This document shows, piece after piece, positions 38,762 through 47,225 of a DNA stretch of 64,000 nt. The DNA is taken from the NCBI GenBank assembly GCA_037142875.1, contig JBAWZV010000007.1, positions 1 to 64,000 of the forward strand, given 5' to 3'. Position 1 is the first letter of the stretch; each line of letters begins with the position of its first letter. A model generated the notes under the pieces. That model did no database searches. It saw only the letters and a list, made by a program, of their open reading frames with translations, and had not been told where the DNA came from. A program made the position numbers and the translations under genes. The DNA comes from PALSA-600 sp037142875. GTDB lineage: Bacteria > Actinomycetota > Thermoleophilia > Gaiellales > Gaiellaceae.

Positions 38762-39259
38762 CTAGCTGGCGGCGAGGTACAGCGGGACGGTCGCGTTCTT
38801 GCAGCCGTCCTGATTGCTGCCCGTGTCGACCATCTGAAGCGTGATCGAACCGTCAGCCTGCGCATCAGCGGCGAGGTTGGCGGCCTGGCGGGTGTCGTTG
38901 TACGTCGCGCCTGCCGTAGCGCCTTCGATCGAGAAGTCGTCCTTCGAGCAGCCCGTGACCGAAACCCACGGCGTGCCGTCTGAGTTCGCGATGGTGACGG
39001 CGACGTTGGCGAGGCTCTGCTTACCGGTGCTGTTGTTCTTGACGTGGTAGACGACGTTCTCGGTCGGGCCAGCCGGGGTGAGCGGCCCACCCGTTGCTGC
39101 GGCGGTCGAGACGGCCCATGTCGTCGAGGTGCCGACGCTTGCCGTACCCGAGCCCTTACCGGTGCTCGTGAAGAATGCGAACGCGCCGACCGCGGAGATC
39201 GCGACGACGGCGAAACCGACGAGAAGAGCGACGCTCTTCTTCATTTTGAAGATCTTCAT
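38762..39259 (-). CDS. Small secreted protein, candidate major surface/fibre subunit
   Basis: 165 residues. Basic N-terminus (MKIFKMKKS), hydrophobic segment ending AISAVGAFAFF, then TSTGKGSGTASVG and one beta domain with two Cys (CSKDDF and the terminal DGCKNATVPL). The short post-signal region and NVVYHVKNNSTGKQSLANVAVTI recall TasA/CalY-type subunits (a 'W/N-tail' after the signal, then ENNGSLAIKEV), though identity cannot be judged by eye. Very strong ribosome site (GGAGGTAAGGAATCAC). As the first gene, with a hairpin behind it, it is probably the most abundant product of the operon. No SipW-like signal peptidase is in the window. Confidence 0.7.
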   Translation of the reverse strand: MKIFKMKKSVALLVGFAVVAISAVGAFAFFTSTGKGSGTASVGTSTTWAVSTAAATGGPLTPAGPTENVVYHVKNNSTGKQSLANVAVTIANSDGTPWVSVTGCSKDDFSIEGATAGATYNDTRQAANLAADAQADGSITLQMVDTGSNQDGCKNATVPLYLAAS

Positions 39260-39502
39260 GTGATTCCTTACCTCCGTTGAGTGTTTCGAGAGCGACGACC
39301 GGGAGACGCTGCGATCCGACTGAACCCCTGCCGCGATGGCTGGGTCTCGTCCGGACGCGGGCCGCCGTTGCCGGCAACGACCGCCGTACGGCTGAACACA
39401 GACGACTGTAGGAGGGCACGTTCAGCCCGCTCTCAGAGCAGAATCAAGATCTCGTCAAGCATCGCGTGCCCAACGAAGCGACTTCCCGTATAGCTTTCGT
39501 TG

Positions 39503-40204
39503 ATGCGGAAGATCCTGGTGATCGAGGACGCGCCCGAATACCGCGAGCTTCTGACAGCGCTCTTCGCGGGTGACGGGTTCGAGGTCGAGTCGGCCGAGAA
39601 TGCCGAGGACGGCGTTGCTCTCGCGAAGTCGTTCGCCCCCGACGTCGTCATCCTCGACATCGGACTTCAGGGGGTCGACGGGATCGAGGTATGCCGCCGC
39701 ATCAGGACGTTCAGCGACACATACGTGATCATGTTGACCGCGCGCGATGAGGAGATCGACCGTCTTGTTGGCCTCACTGCGGGCGCCGACGACTACGTCA
39801 CGAAGCCGTTCTTTCCCCGCGAGCTCGCTGCCCGTGTCCAGGCCGTCCTCCGTCGTCCCCGAGGCGGGGCAGCCGTCGCCGGCGCATCGACCAGTGTCCG
39901 CGTCTTCGGCGATCTTGCGATCGACCCACAGGCGAGGATCGTGACGCTGGCCGCCGTGGAGCTTGAGCTGACGAAGATCGAGTACGAGCTACTCGACGCC
40001 CTCACGGAGAACCCGCGCCTCTCGCTGAGCCGCCAGCAGCTGCTCGACCGGGTCTGGGGGGACAACTGGTTCGGTGACGACCACGTCGTCGACGTTCACG
40101 TTTCGAACCTCCGCAAGAAGCTCGGCGAGGATCCGAAGAACCCTCGCTTCGTCCGGACCGTCCGTGGGTTCGGCTATCGGCTCGGCGACGGCGCTAGCGC
40201 CTAG
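39503..40204 (+). CDS. OmpR/PhoB-family response regulator
   Basis: 233 residues. Receiver domain: KILVIEDAPEYREL, phospho-Asp in VVILDIGLQG (about residue 52), MLTARDEE, and YVTKPFFPREL. The C-terminal winged helix has LELTKIEYELLDALTENPRL, VWGDNWFGDDHVVDVHVSNL and TVRGFGYRL. It binds DNA as a dimer after phosphorylation. TATAGC lies 8 nt before ATG 39503, so the mRNA is probably leaderless; TTG just upstream is less likely. It is divergent from the surface-protein operon (243 bp) and convergent with the H-NOX kinase (stops share CTAG), so it may control either; no direct proof. Confidence 0.92.
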   Translation: MRKILVIEDAPEYRELLTALFAGDGFEVESAENAEDGVALAKSFAPDVVILDIGLQGVDGIEVCRRIRTFSDTYVIMLTARDEEIDRLVGLTAGADDYVTKPFFPRELAARVQAVLRRPRGGAAVAGASTSVRVFGDLAIDPQARIVTLAAVELELTKIEYELLDALTENPRLSLSRQQLLDRVWGDNWFGDDHVVDVHVSNLRKKLGEDPKNPRFVRTVRGFGYRLGDGASA

Positions 40205-43026
40205 CTGGCGTCGCGGACGCCTGCTCTCCAGGCGCGCACGAGGTCGGCTGCTCGCTCGAGCGCCTCAAGCAACGCTTCGGTCTCGCGCTTGTGTACCGGT
40301 TGTTCGTGGACGCTCCGTTCCTCCAGCTCGGCGGCAAGCATGCTCGCATGCGACGCACCGATCAGGGAGCACGTCGACTTGAGCAGGTGCGCCGTCTCGC
40401 GCACCCGAGCGGCGTCACGGCTTTTTTGGGCGACCCGGAGTGCACCGACGCGGATCGGGAGTCGTTCCAGCCAGAGATCGGTGATGCGTTCTACCGCGTC
40501 CTTCCCGAGATCGTTGGCTATACCCTCGAGGGTGCGGTATACACCGGCGGGAACGTGCTCATCAGCCTTGGGCGCTGCGGCGACCGAGAGCCACCGTCTG
40601 ACAATGTCCGTGAGCGCGACCAGCCTGAGAGGCTTCGTGGCGAAGTCGTCCATACCGGCGGCCAAGCACGTGGCCCGATCCTGCGGCATAGCATTCGCGG
40701 TGAGCGCGATGATCGGCGTGCGTTGGTGCCCGATCGCGCTCTCCCAGGCACGGATTGCGTTCGTCGCCACGAGGCCGTTCACGTCGGGCATCCGGATGTC
40801 CATCAGGATGAGGGAGTAGTTGCCGTGCTTCACAGCCTCGATTGAGGCTCGTCCGGATGCGACGGCGTCGGAGGTCACGCCGAGATGCGCAAGCTGTCGG
40901 ACGACGAGTTCGCGGTTGTCGTCGTGGTCCTCGACCACGAGCACGGTTCCGGCGAATCCATGCGCCTCGGCGGCACGCCGGCGCTCGTCACGAAACGGGT
41001 CGTGGTTGTCGCTGCTGCGACGCCGCTCCCGCCGGAGCGGTAGGGCCACGGTCACTGTCGTCCCGACGTCGGGTGCGCTGTGGAGCTTGATCTCGCCGTC
41101 CATGAGCAGGACGAGCTGCCTGGTGATTGAGAGACCGAGACCGGTGCCTTCGTGCCGTCGTGTCGATGACGAGTCAGCCTGGGTGAATGGTTCGAAGATC
41201 GTCTTCAGGTACGCCGGCGCTATGCCGACGCCGGTGTCCGTCACGACGAAGCTGATGGTTGCACTCCGGGCGGAGGCGCGTGACGTGCGGACGTCGAGCG
41301 TGATTGTCCCCGTCTCTGTGAACTTCACCGCGTTGGCGATGAGGTTGAGGAGCACCTGGCGCAGTCGGCCGCCGTCACCCACAAGGTCGGTTGGAACCTC
41401 CGTGTCGATCGTATGACGGAGCTGCACATTCTTCTTCTTCGTGGCGCTCGCGCGCATCACACCGATCACGCCTTCAACGAGCGCGCGGATGTCGAGCGGT
41501 TCGTTCACGAGCTCGAGGTGTCCTGATTCGGCGTGTTGGAGATCGAGAATGTCATTGATGATCGCCAGGAGTGCCAACGCGGAGCTGCTGACGACGGCGA
41601 GCAGATCTGCCTGCTCCGGGTCGAGGAGCGTTCCCTGGAGCAGGTCGAGCGTTCCGAGGATGCCGTGCATCGGCGTGCGGATCTCGTGACTGACCGTTGC
41701 CAGAAACTCCGACTTCGCGACTGACGCCGCGATCGCCTGGTCGCGGGCTGTCGTGGTCTCTCGCTCCATCGCGATCTGAGGGGTGATGTCACGGTAGACC
41801 CAGAGGCGGCCACGGCATGAGTCGCCGACGAAGGTCGGGACGTAGTCCCAAGAATGCATGCGACCGTCTGCGAAGAGGAGCTGCTCTTGGGTAACGGTCT
41901 CCCGGCCTGCAACCAGCTCGGCGACGCGCGCGACGTAGAGGCCCGGGTCTGCCATGAGGTGCTTCGACCGTTCGGCGGAGTCGCTCCAGTCCGTCCCAAT
42001 GATGTCCGCGGGAGCTACTGGCAGCTCGAATAGCGAGCAGAACGCGGCGTTCACCAGCGCAACGCGCCGGTGCTCATCCTCCATCATGATCGCAACTGGT
42101 GTGCTCTCGATGAGTGTCTGGGCTCGGACGCTCATCTCGCGGAGAGCGTCTTCCGCAGCCCGCTGTTCGGTGACATTGAGCATGTAGCCAAGCCGGTAGA
42201 GCGGTACTCCGTCATCGTCGACTACGACCCTGTCCTCGGCCTTGACCCAGACGGTGCGGCCGTCTGCGGCGATCAGTCGGAAGTCTGCCTTGAACGATCC
42301 TCCATTACGAGTAGCCTCAACGTGGGACTGAAGCACCCGCTCATTGTCGTCGGGATGCAGGATGGTCAGCAAGAAGTTCGGGATGGACGTCCATTGCTCC
42401 GCTGAGTACCCGGCGAGGTCGACCACGTTCCGGCTGGTGAACGTCGTGGTGACGTCTTCGCCGAGTTCGTCGGTGTACGTGACGAGCGGCTGCTGCTCGA
42501 CGAGCGTTCGGTAGCGGCGCTCGGACACGGCGAGCGCCGCTTTCACAGTGTGCTGCTCAAGCGCGGAGCGCTCGAGCAGCACGTTCAGGGTCGCGAGATC
42601 CCGGAGGCTGATGTCCTGGGTGCGGCGTATCAGCAGGAGGTCGGGCGTCGGGTCTGCCAAGGCGAAGTCCTGAAACCCGAGTCCAATCCGAGCCAGATCA
42701 GCCTCGTCTGTGAGGACGAGCGAGCCGAAGAAGATGATCCGGTCTCCGCCGGGGACGAGTATCGGTTGGTAGCGCAGTTTGAGCGCACCGCCGGTTGTCC
42801 GTACGTGCAACGAGATTCCGGTGGAGGCTCGCACGTCGGCGCCTGTCCTGACACCGTGAGGACGGTGGACCTCGAACTCGTCGAAAAATTCACGGCCGGC
42901 GAGATCGCGGCCGAGCGCCTTCCGGAGGGACGGTCCGATCCGTTCGATGGTCAGGTCGCCGGCGCAGACGATCGCGAACGGTGCGATCGCGTCGAGCTCG
43001 TGCGCGCCGAGCGCGATCGACAGCAT
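40201..43026 (-). CDS. H-NOX-associated hybrid histidine kinase (HNOBA-PAS-PAS-HisKA-HATPase-REC-Hpt)
   Basis: 941 residues, all cytoplasmic. The N-terminal domain (about 1-150: FAIVCAGDLTIERIGPSLRK, KLRYQPILVPGGDRIIFFGS, LLIRRTQDISLRDLATLNVL) is of the HNOBA type that pairs with H-NOX. Two PAS domains follow, then HisKA (LATVSHEIRTPMHGILG), HATPase (NLIANAVKF, DTGVGI, GTGLGLSI), receiver (VLVVEDHDDN, LILMDIRMP, ATKPL) and an Hpt domain (VRETAHLLKSTCSLIGASHA). It is a full phosphorelay in one chain. ATG at 43026 is 4 nt after the H-NOX stop, so it is co-expressed with that sensor. NO or O2 bound by H-NOX should change its kinase activity. The cognate output may be the convergent regulator at 39503. 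Confidence 0.88.
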   Translation of the reverse strand: MLSIALGAHELDAIAPFAIVCAGDLTIERIGPSLRKALGRDLAGREFFDEFEVHRPHGVRTGADVRASTGISLHVRTTGGALKLRYQPILVPGGDRIIFFGSLVLTDEADLARIGLGFQDFALADPTPDLLLIRRTQDISLRDLATLNVLLERSALEQHTVKAALAVSERRYRTLVEQQPLVTYTDELGEDVTTTFTSRNVVDLAGYSAEQWTSIPNFLLTILHPDDNERVLQSHVEATRNGGSFKADFRLIAADGRTVWVKAEDRVVVDDDGVPLYRLGYMLNVTEQRAAEDALREMSVRAQTLIESTPVAIMMEDEHRRVALVNAAFCSLFELPVAPADIIGTDWSDSAERSKHLMADPGLYVARVAELVAGRETVTQEQLLFADGRMHSWDYVPTFVGDSCRGRLWVYRDITPQIAMERETTTARDQAIAASVAKSEFLATVSHEIRTPMHGILGTLDLLQGTLLDPEQADLLAVVSSSALALLAIINDILDLQHAESGHLELVNEPLDIRALVEGVIGVMRASATKKKNVQLRHTIDTEVPTDLVGDGGRLRQVLLNLIANAVKFTETGTITLDVRTSRASARSATISFVVTDTGVGIAPAYLKTIFEPFTQADSSSTRRHEGTGLGLSITRQLVLLMDGEIKLHSAPDVGTTVTVALPLRRERRRSSDNHDPFRDERRRAAEAHGFAGTVLVVEDHDDNRELVVRQLAHLGVTSDAVASGRASIEAVKHGNYSLILMDIRMPDVNGLVATNAIRAWESAIGHQRTPIIALTANAMPQDRATCLAAGMDDFATKPLRLVALTDIVRRWLSVAAAPKADEHVPAGVYRTLEGIANDLGKDAVERITDLWLERLPIRVGALRVAQKSRDAARVRETAHLLKSTCSLIGASHASMLAAELEERSVHEQPVHKRETEALLEALERAADLVRAWRAGVRDAS

Positions 43027-43030
43027 CGGG

Positions 43031-43573
43031 TTAGAGGACGACTTCGAACACGTCGTGGTCGTTCGACTCACCGCGTGACGCGGTCTGGGTGATCGTCACG
43101 TCGGTCTTGCAGAGCTCGGCGAGTCCCTCAAGCAGACCGACCAGGAAGGGCGCGAGACCCTCGCGTTCTGATCGGTAGTGCAAGACGGCGCGGTCATCGC
43201 CCACGAGTTCGACCTTGATCGACGGTGGCCGAAGCTGGGGGAGGATCGCCTGGATCCGGGCGTGCATGTCGTCGAGGCCGACGAGGATGTCTCGGTATGC
43301 GAGTCCATGCCCCTCGAGGAAGTCGCGGTAGTTCTCGACGGCGATCCGAGTGATCCAGTAGCGGCCGATGCTGCCGAGGATCTCGTCCGCCGGGATGGCA
43401 ACCTCTGCCGACGCGTTGGCGACGAGTGCGTAGGTGAGCGCATCGTCGTAGGGGTGGAACGCCGCGAAGGTTCCGTGCGGCGCATCTGACCGCTCGACGA
43501 TCCGGGACCAGACCTCCTCACCGTGATCCTCGAGCACGAGTCGCCGGATCGCATCGTTGATGAGGCCGTACAT
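43031..43573 (-). CDS. H-NOX heme nitric-oxide/oxygen-binding protein
   Basis: 180 residues with the H-NOX layout: MYGLINDAIRRLVLEDHGEE (family start MYGxxN), the axial heme histidine in LDDMHARIQAILPQLRPPS (H104), and the heme-propionate motif YxSxR in LHYRSEREGL (Y133, S135, R137). Length is standard. The heme pocket senses NO and sometimes O2; a distal Tyr that would favour O2 cannot be placed by eye. It is transcribed with the HNOBA kinase (4-nt gap), as in known H-NOX/kinase pairs, and is divergent from ferrochelatase, the heme supplier. TAAGCT (minus strand) lies 10 nt from the ATG. Confidence 0.92.
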   Translation of the reverse strand: MYGLINDAIRRLVLEDHGEEVWSRIVERSDAPHGTFAAFHPYDDALTYALVANASAEVAIPADEILGSIGRYWITRIAVENYRDFLEGHGLAYRDILVGLDDMHARIQAILPQLRPPSIKVELVGDDRAVLHYRSEREGLAPFLVGLLEGLAELCKTDVTITQTASRGESNDHDVFEVVL

Positions 43574-43635
43574 CGAGCACCACAGCTTATCGGTCGGCTC
43601 CTGGTCGACCTCGCGTGCGGACGCGGACGCTCGGC

Positions 43636-43641
43636 TAGGCT
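43636..43641 (+). promoter_or_regulatory. -10 element of ferrochelatase gene
   Basis: TAGGCT, 6 nt before the ATG at 43648, with no room for a Shine-Dalgarno. A typical leaderless-start element of this window. Confidence 0.5.
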
Positions 43642-43647
43642 CGGAGA

Positions 43648-44742
43648 ATGAGTTCTGTTCCGCCGCTCAAGCAGCCCGCCGATGGTGCCGATGCGCGCCT
43701 TGACGATCACGCGTACGAGGCGCTGATCGTTGTCTCCTTCGGCGGCCCCGAAGGGATGGACGATGTGATCCCGTTCCTCGAGAACGTGACACGGGGCCGC
43801 AACATCCCCCGTGAGAGGCTCGCGGAGGTGGGGCATCACTACGAGCTGTTCGGTGGCGTCAGCCCGATCAACGCGCAGAATCGCGCACTGATCGAGGCTC
43901 TCGAGGCGGAGTTCTCGGTTCGCGGCATCGACCTGCCGATCTACTTCGGAAATCGCAACTGGGATCCGTACCTCGCCGACACCCTCGGAGAGATGCGCGA
44001 CGCGGGCATCACGCGCGCGCTTGCCTTCTTCACCTCCGCGTTTAGCTCGTACTCGGGCTGCCGCCAGTACCGCGAGGACATCTTCCGTGCACAGGAGGCG
44101 GTCGGCCCGGACGCGCCGGATGTCCTCAAGCTGCGGACGTTCTACAACCATCCGGGGTTCGTCGAGGCGAACGCCGATCGTGTCCGCGACGCACTCGCCG
44201 AGGTGCCCGAGGAGCGGCGTGCCACGACACCGGTCGTGTTCACGGCTCACAGCATCCCGAACTCGATGGCCGACCAGTGTCGCTACGCCGACCAGCTCGC
44301 CGAGACGGCCCGCCTCGTCGCCGAGGCCGTCCACGCACCGTCGTACACCGTCGTCTACCAGAGCCGAAGCGGCTCACCTCACGTCCCGTGGCTCGAGCCC
44401 GACGTCTGCGACCACCTCCGTGACCTCCACGCCGCAGGCGCGACGGATGTCGTCGTCGCGCCGATCGGATTCGTCTCCGACCACATCGAGGTGCTCTACG
44501 ACCTCGATATCGAGGCGGTCGACCTCGGACGCGAGATCGGGCTCAACGTCGTGCGCGCCGGCACCGCCGGAACGCATCCGGCGTACGTCTCGATGATCTG
44601 CGAGCTCATCGAGGAGCGCCTCGGCTCGTCCGCCGAGAAGCGTGCGGTCGGCCGATTCGGCCCGAACCCGGACGTCTGTCCGACGAACTGCTGCCTGCCC
44701 GGCTCGGGCGCGCCGTCGCCATGGGCGCCGGCCGCGACCTAG
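43648..44742 (+). CDS. hemH: Ferrochelatase, actinobacterial coproporphyrin type
   Basis: 364 residues: ALIVVSFGGPEGMDDVIPFL at the N-terminus, VSPINAQNRALIEALEAEF, the catalytic-His motif VVFTAHSIPNSMADQ, YQSRSGSPHVPWLEPDV and VVAPIGFVSDHIEVLYDLDI. The C-terminal VCPTNCCLPG supplies cysteines for a [2Fe-2S] cluster, as in actinobacterial CpfC. In Gram-positives the enzyme inserts iron into coproporphyrin III. It is next to and divergent from the H-NOX sensor, so heme supply and heme-based sensing sit together. It has a leaderless-type start. Confidence 0.94.
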   Translation: MSSVPPLKQPADGADARLDDHAYEALIVVSFGGPEGMDDVIPFLENVTRGRNIPRERLAEVGHHYELFGGVSPINAQNRALIEALEAEFSVRGIDLPIYFGNRNWDPYLADTLGEMRDAGITRALAFFTSAFSSYSGCRQYREDIFRAQEAVGPDAPDVLKLRTFYNHPGFVEANADRVRDALAEVPEERRATTPVVFTAHSIPNSMADQCRYADQLAETARLVAEAVHAPSYTVVYQSRSGSPHVPWLEPDVCDHLRDLHAAGATDVVVAPIGFVSDHIEVLYDLDIEAVDLGREIGLNVVRAGTAGTHPAYVSMICELIEERLGSSAEKRAVGRFGPNPDVCPTNCCLPGSGAPSPWAPAAT

Positions 44743-44754
44743 TCCGCCCGCTCG

Positions 44755-45363
44755 TCAGCGCCGGGCGGTGAGCAGGCGCGGCAGGAGGGCTGGAAGCTCG
44801 CGGCGTGACCGGCGCACGGCGCCGTGAAGAGTTGCTGTGGTGTCGTCGTGGATCCCGGCACCGTGGCCGCAGAGCAGATGGTCGGGCTCGAACCGCAGGA
44901 GCGTGACGGGCGGGCGCACCATGCGCAGCAGCGGATGGACGCCGAGTGGGCGCCCGGGAGCGCAGTAGTAACGAGCGGTGCCGACGGCCTCGGCGACAAC
45001 GAGCGTCTGCCGTTCCGCCCACCAGAGTCCGGTCTCCCTCCAGCCGGGTATGGCTGGGACGGTGATCATCTCGAAGGGTGAGTCGGGTACGTCTTGCGGC
45101 GTCACAAGCTGGGGCACACCAAGACGTGTCGCGACGGATGCAGCGTCGCGGCGGTGACGGTCGAGCAGTTGAATCACGCCACGGGGCTCGCCGAGCGTGC
45201 GAACACGATCGTCGAGACCGGCGAAGTCGACCGGATCGATCAGCCAGACCCCGCCGTTGCTCGCGATGGCGTGGGAGGCACGTTGCATCCACGGCGGCTC
45301 GGCCGAGATCCAGCCGAACCCGGTGTCGCTCTCATCGCAGAACGTGGGTGGCTCTGTCGTCAT
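44755..45363 (-). CDS. Degenerate metallo-beta-lactamase-fold protein
   Basis: 202 residues. Strand order and motifs hint at an MBL fold: WLIDPVDFAGLDDRVRTLGE, then VIQLLDRHRRDAASVATRLG where HxHxDH should lie, ITVPAIPGWRETGLWWAERQ, TLVVAEAVGTARYY, and LRFEPDHLLCGHGAGI (GHG-type end motif). The zinc-binding HxHxDH is reduced to DRHRRDA, so enzymatic activity is doubtful. ATG 45363 overlaps the photolyase stop (ATGA); photolyase, this gene and the SRPBCC gene form one overlapping operon. The function is unknown. Confidence 0.6.
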   Translation of the reverse strand: MTTEPPTFCDESDTGFGWISAEPPWMQRASHAIASNGGVWLIDPVDFAGLDDRVRTLGEPRGVIQLLDRHRRDAASVATRLGVPQLVTPQDVPDSPFEMITVPAIPGWRETGLWWAERQTLVVAEAVGTARYYCAPGRPLGVHPLLRMVRPPVTLLRFEPDHLLCGHGAGIHDDTTATLHGAVRRSRRELPALLPRLLTARR

Positions 45364-46682
45364 CGGGCAACGGCTCCGGTTCGCGCGGCGGCGAAGGCGG
45401 CGCTCGCCGCGGCGTGATCGACGATCGGCGCCGGATATCCGAGCTCCGCGAGGGCAGCTGCCCCGAGCGTCCACGGCTCATGGATCGCCTTTGCCGACAG
45501 ACCCGCCAGTTCGGGGACGTAGCGGCGCACGTACGCCCCGTCCGGGTCGAAGCGGTGGGCCTGACGGACGGGGTTGAACATCCGGTTTGGCCGGGTGTCG
45601 GTCCCCGTGCCTGCAACCCACTGCCAGTTGGCGGAGTTGCTCGCCACATCACCGTCGACGAGAAGCGCCATGAAGTGCGCAGCGCCGGCGCGCCAGTCGA
45701 TTCGCAGGTGCTTGACGAGAAACGATGCGGCGAGGAGCCGCGCCCGCCCGGGCATCCAGCCTTCAGCGAGGAGCTGACGCATGGACGCATCGACGATCGG
45801 ATATCCCGTCACACCCTCACGCCACGCAAGGAGGCCTTCCTCATCGTCGTTCCAACGATCGCCTCGCGGTCGGTAGTCGGCGAACGGCAGGTCGGGACGA
45901 GCGGCAAGGAGCTGCAACGAGAAGTCGCGCCAGCAGAGCTGGCGGAGGAATGGCTCTGTGCCAGGCTGGCCTGCGACCCTTCGGGCCACCTCGACCGCCG
46001 AGATGCATCCGAAGTGGAGCGCGGTCGACAGCCCGGAGGTCGCATCCGGCGCGAATCCGTTTCTTGTCTCGTCGTACTGCGCGAGCCGTTCTGCGACGAA
46101 GGCGGAGAGAAGGGCTCGCGCCGCCGTCTCGCCGGATGCCGGGAGCTCGGGCGACGGGACGCCGTCCGTGATGTCTGCGAGCGCCGGGATCTCTCCGGGA
46201 TCGATGCCAGGCGGCAGCTCGATGGCTGCCGGGGTTCGGGCCAGAGGGCGCACTGCGGCTCGTGACCATGCGTTCCAGTACGGCGTGAACACGCGGTAGT
46301 GATCGCCACCGACCGGATGAACATCGCCCGGAGCGACAACGGCTGAGCCGGGCGTCACGTGGACGTCCAAGCGTTCGCGGAGTCGCCGGAGTCGCCGTGT
46401 CGCGTATGCGCTCGCATCGTCGGCGACGTACACGGCGCTCGCGCCAAGGGCCGCGATCGCATCGACGACATCGCCGCGTCGGACGACGAGCGCGCCTCCG
46501 AGCGAGTCGCGGAGCGAGCGCAGCGCTCCGAGGAGGTACGCGGTGCGGTTCGGTGATCCGAGCAGCCGGTCGTCCAGGACGAAGAGCGGGATCACTAGGG
46601 GATGAACCGACACCGCCTGCGCGAGCGTCGGGTTGTCGTGGAGGCGCAGGTCGCGTGTGAAGAGAACGACCGGCGGCGTCAT
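45360..46682 (-). CDS. phr: Deoxyribodipyrimidine photolyase
   Basis: 440 residues. Antenna-binding Rossmann domain (VVLFTRDLRLHDNPTLAQAV), then the FAD domain: STALHFGCISAVEVARRV, LRQLCWRDFSLQLL, GVTGYPIVDASMRQLLAEGW, NSANWQWVAGTGTDTRPNRM FNP split by the conserved D-x-R-x-F-N-P and YVRRYVPEL. The Trp residues of the electron chain are present. It repairs UV-made cyclobutane dimers with blue light. Overlaps by 4 bp both with the SRPBCC gene upstream and the MBL-like gene downstream. Confidence 0.94.
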   Translation of the reverse strand: MTPPVVLFTRDLRLHDNPTLAQAVSVHPLVIPLFVLDDRLLGSPNRTAYLLGALRSLRDSLGGALVVRRGDVVDAIAALGASAVYVADDASAYATRRLRRLRERLDVHVTPGSAVVAPGDVHPVGGDHYRVFTPYWNAWSRAAVRPLARTPAAIELPPGIDPGEIPALADITDGVPSPELPASGETAARALLSAFVAERLAQYDETRNGFAPDATSGLSTALHFGCISAVEVARRVAGQPGTEPFLRQLCWRDFSLQLLAARPDLPFADYRPRGDRWNDDEEGLLAWREGVTGYPIVDASMRQLLAEGWMPGRARLLAASFLVKHLRIDWRAGAAHFMALLVDGDVASNSANWQWVAGTGTDTRPNRMFNPVRQAHRFDPDGAYVRRYVPELAGLSAKAIHEPWTLGAAALAELGYPAPIVDHAAASAAFAAARTGAVAR

Positions 46683-47134
46683 CGAGTCTCGGCGCCGAGG
46701 ATCTCCACAAGACGCTTCGTTCTGAACGAGAACAGCTGCCGAAGGATCGCGCGGTGCCCGAGCCGGTCGGCGACCGACCCGAGCGGCCCACCGTAGAGCC
46801 TGTAGCTGATCCGGTCGTGGATCGCAGTCCCACCCTCCGTCTCGCTGAACGTGTGGGTGTGCTCCCAGCTGCGGTACGGCCCGCGTACCTGCAGGTCTGC
46901 AAAGCGGTTCGGAGGATCCCAGACGGTGATCTCGGCATCCCAGATGACCGGGAAGCCAAACGGCGCAGTCCGATATCGAAGGCGCGAGCCCTCTCCGACC
47001 GACGCGGGCGGATCGATGAGCCGCATCCGGATCCAGCCCGGTGTCAGGTGTTCAAGGTTTCGTGGCTCCGCGAAGAACGATGAGACCTGCTCGAGCGGAA
47101 ATGGCACGATTCTGGTGGTCTCGTAGACGGGCAT
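46679..47134 (-). CDS. SRPBCC-family ligand-binding protein (photolyase operon)
   Basis: 151 residues, helix-grip fold: YETTRIVPFPLEQVSSFFAE, NLEHLTPGWIRMRLIDPPAS, FADLQVRGPYRSWEHTHTFS, and a C-terminal helix (AILRQLFSFRTKRLVEIL). It is a clear paralogue of the protein at 33576, sharing F-A-D/V-D-L/V-Q-[LV]-x-G-P-[FY]-x-x-W-E-H-T-H-T-F. Such genes often neighbour photolyase or NAD-dependent epimerases; their ligand is unknown. The stop overlaps the photolyase ATG. A minus-strand TACGAT lies 11 nt before its own ATG. Confidence 0.82.
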   Translation of the reverse strand: MPVYETTRIVPFPLEQVSSFFAEPRNLEHLTPGWIRMRLIDPPASVGEGSRLRYRTAPFGFPVIWDAEITVWDPPNRFADLQVRGPYRSWEHTHTFSETEGGTAIHDRISYRLYGGPLGSVADRLGHRAILRQLFSFRTKRLVEILGAETR

Positions 47135-47225
47135 GCGGACACCGAATCGTAGTGACGCCGATCCGGGTGGGCGCGGCGGGGCACCGCTCGTCTCGCTACC
47201 GGGAAGAGCAGTGAGCCGCAGGACA

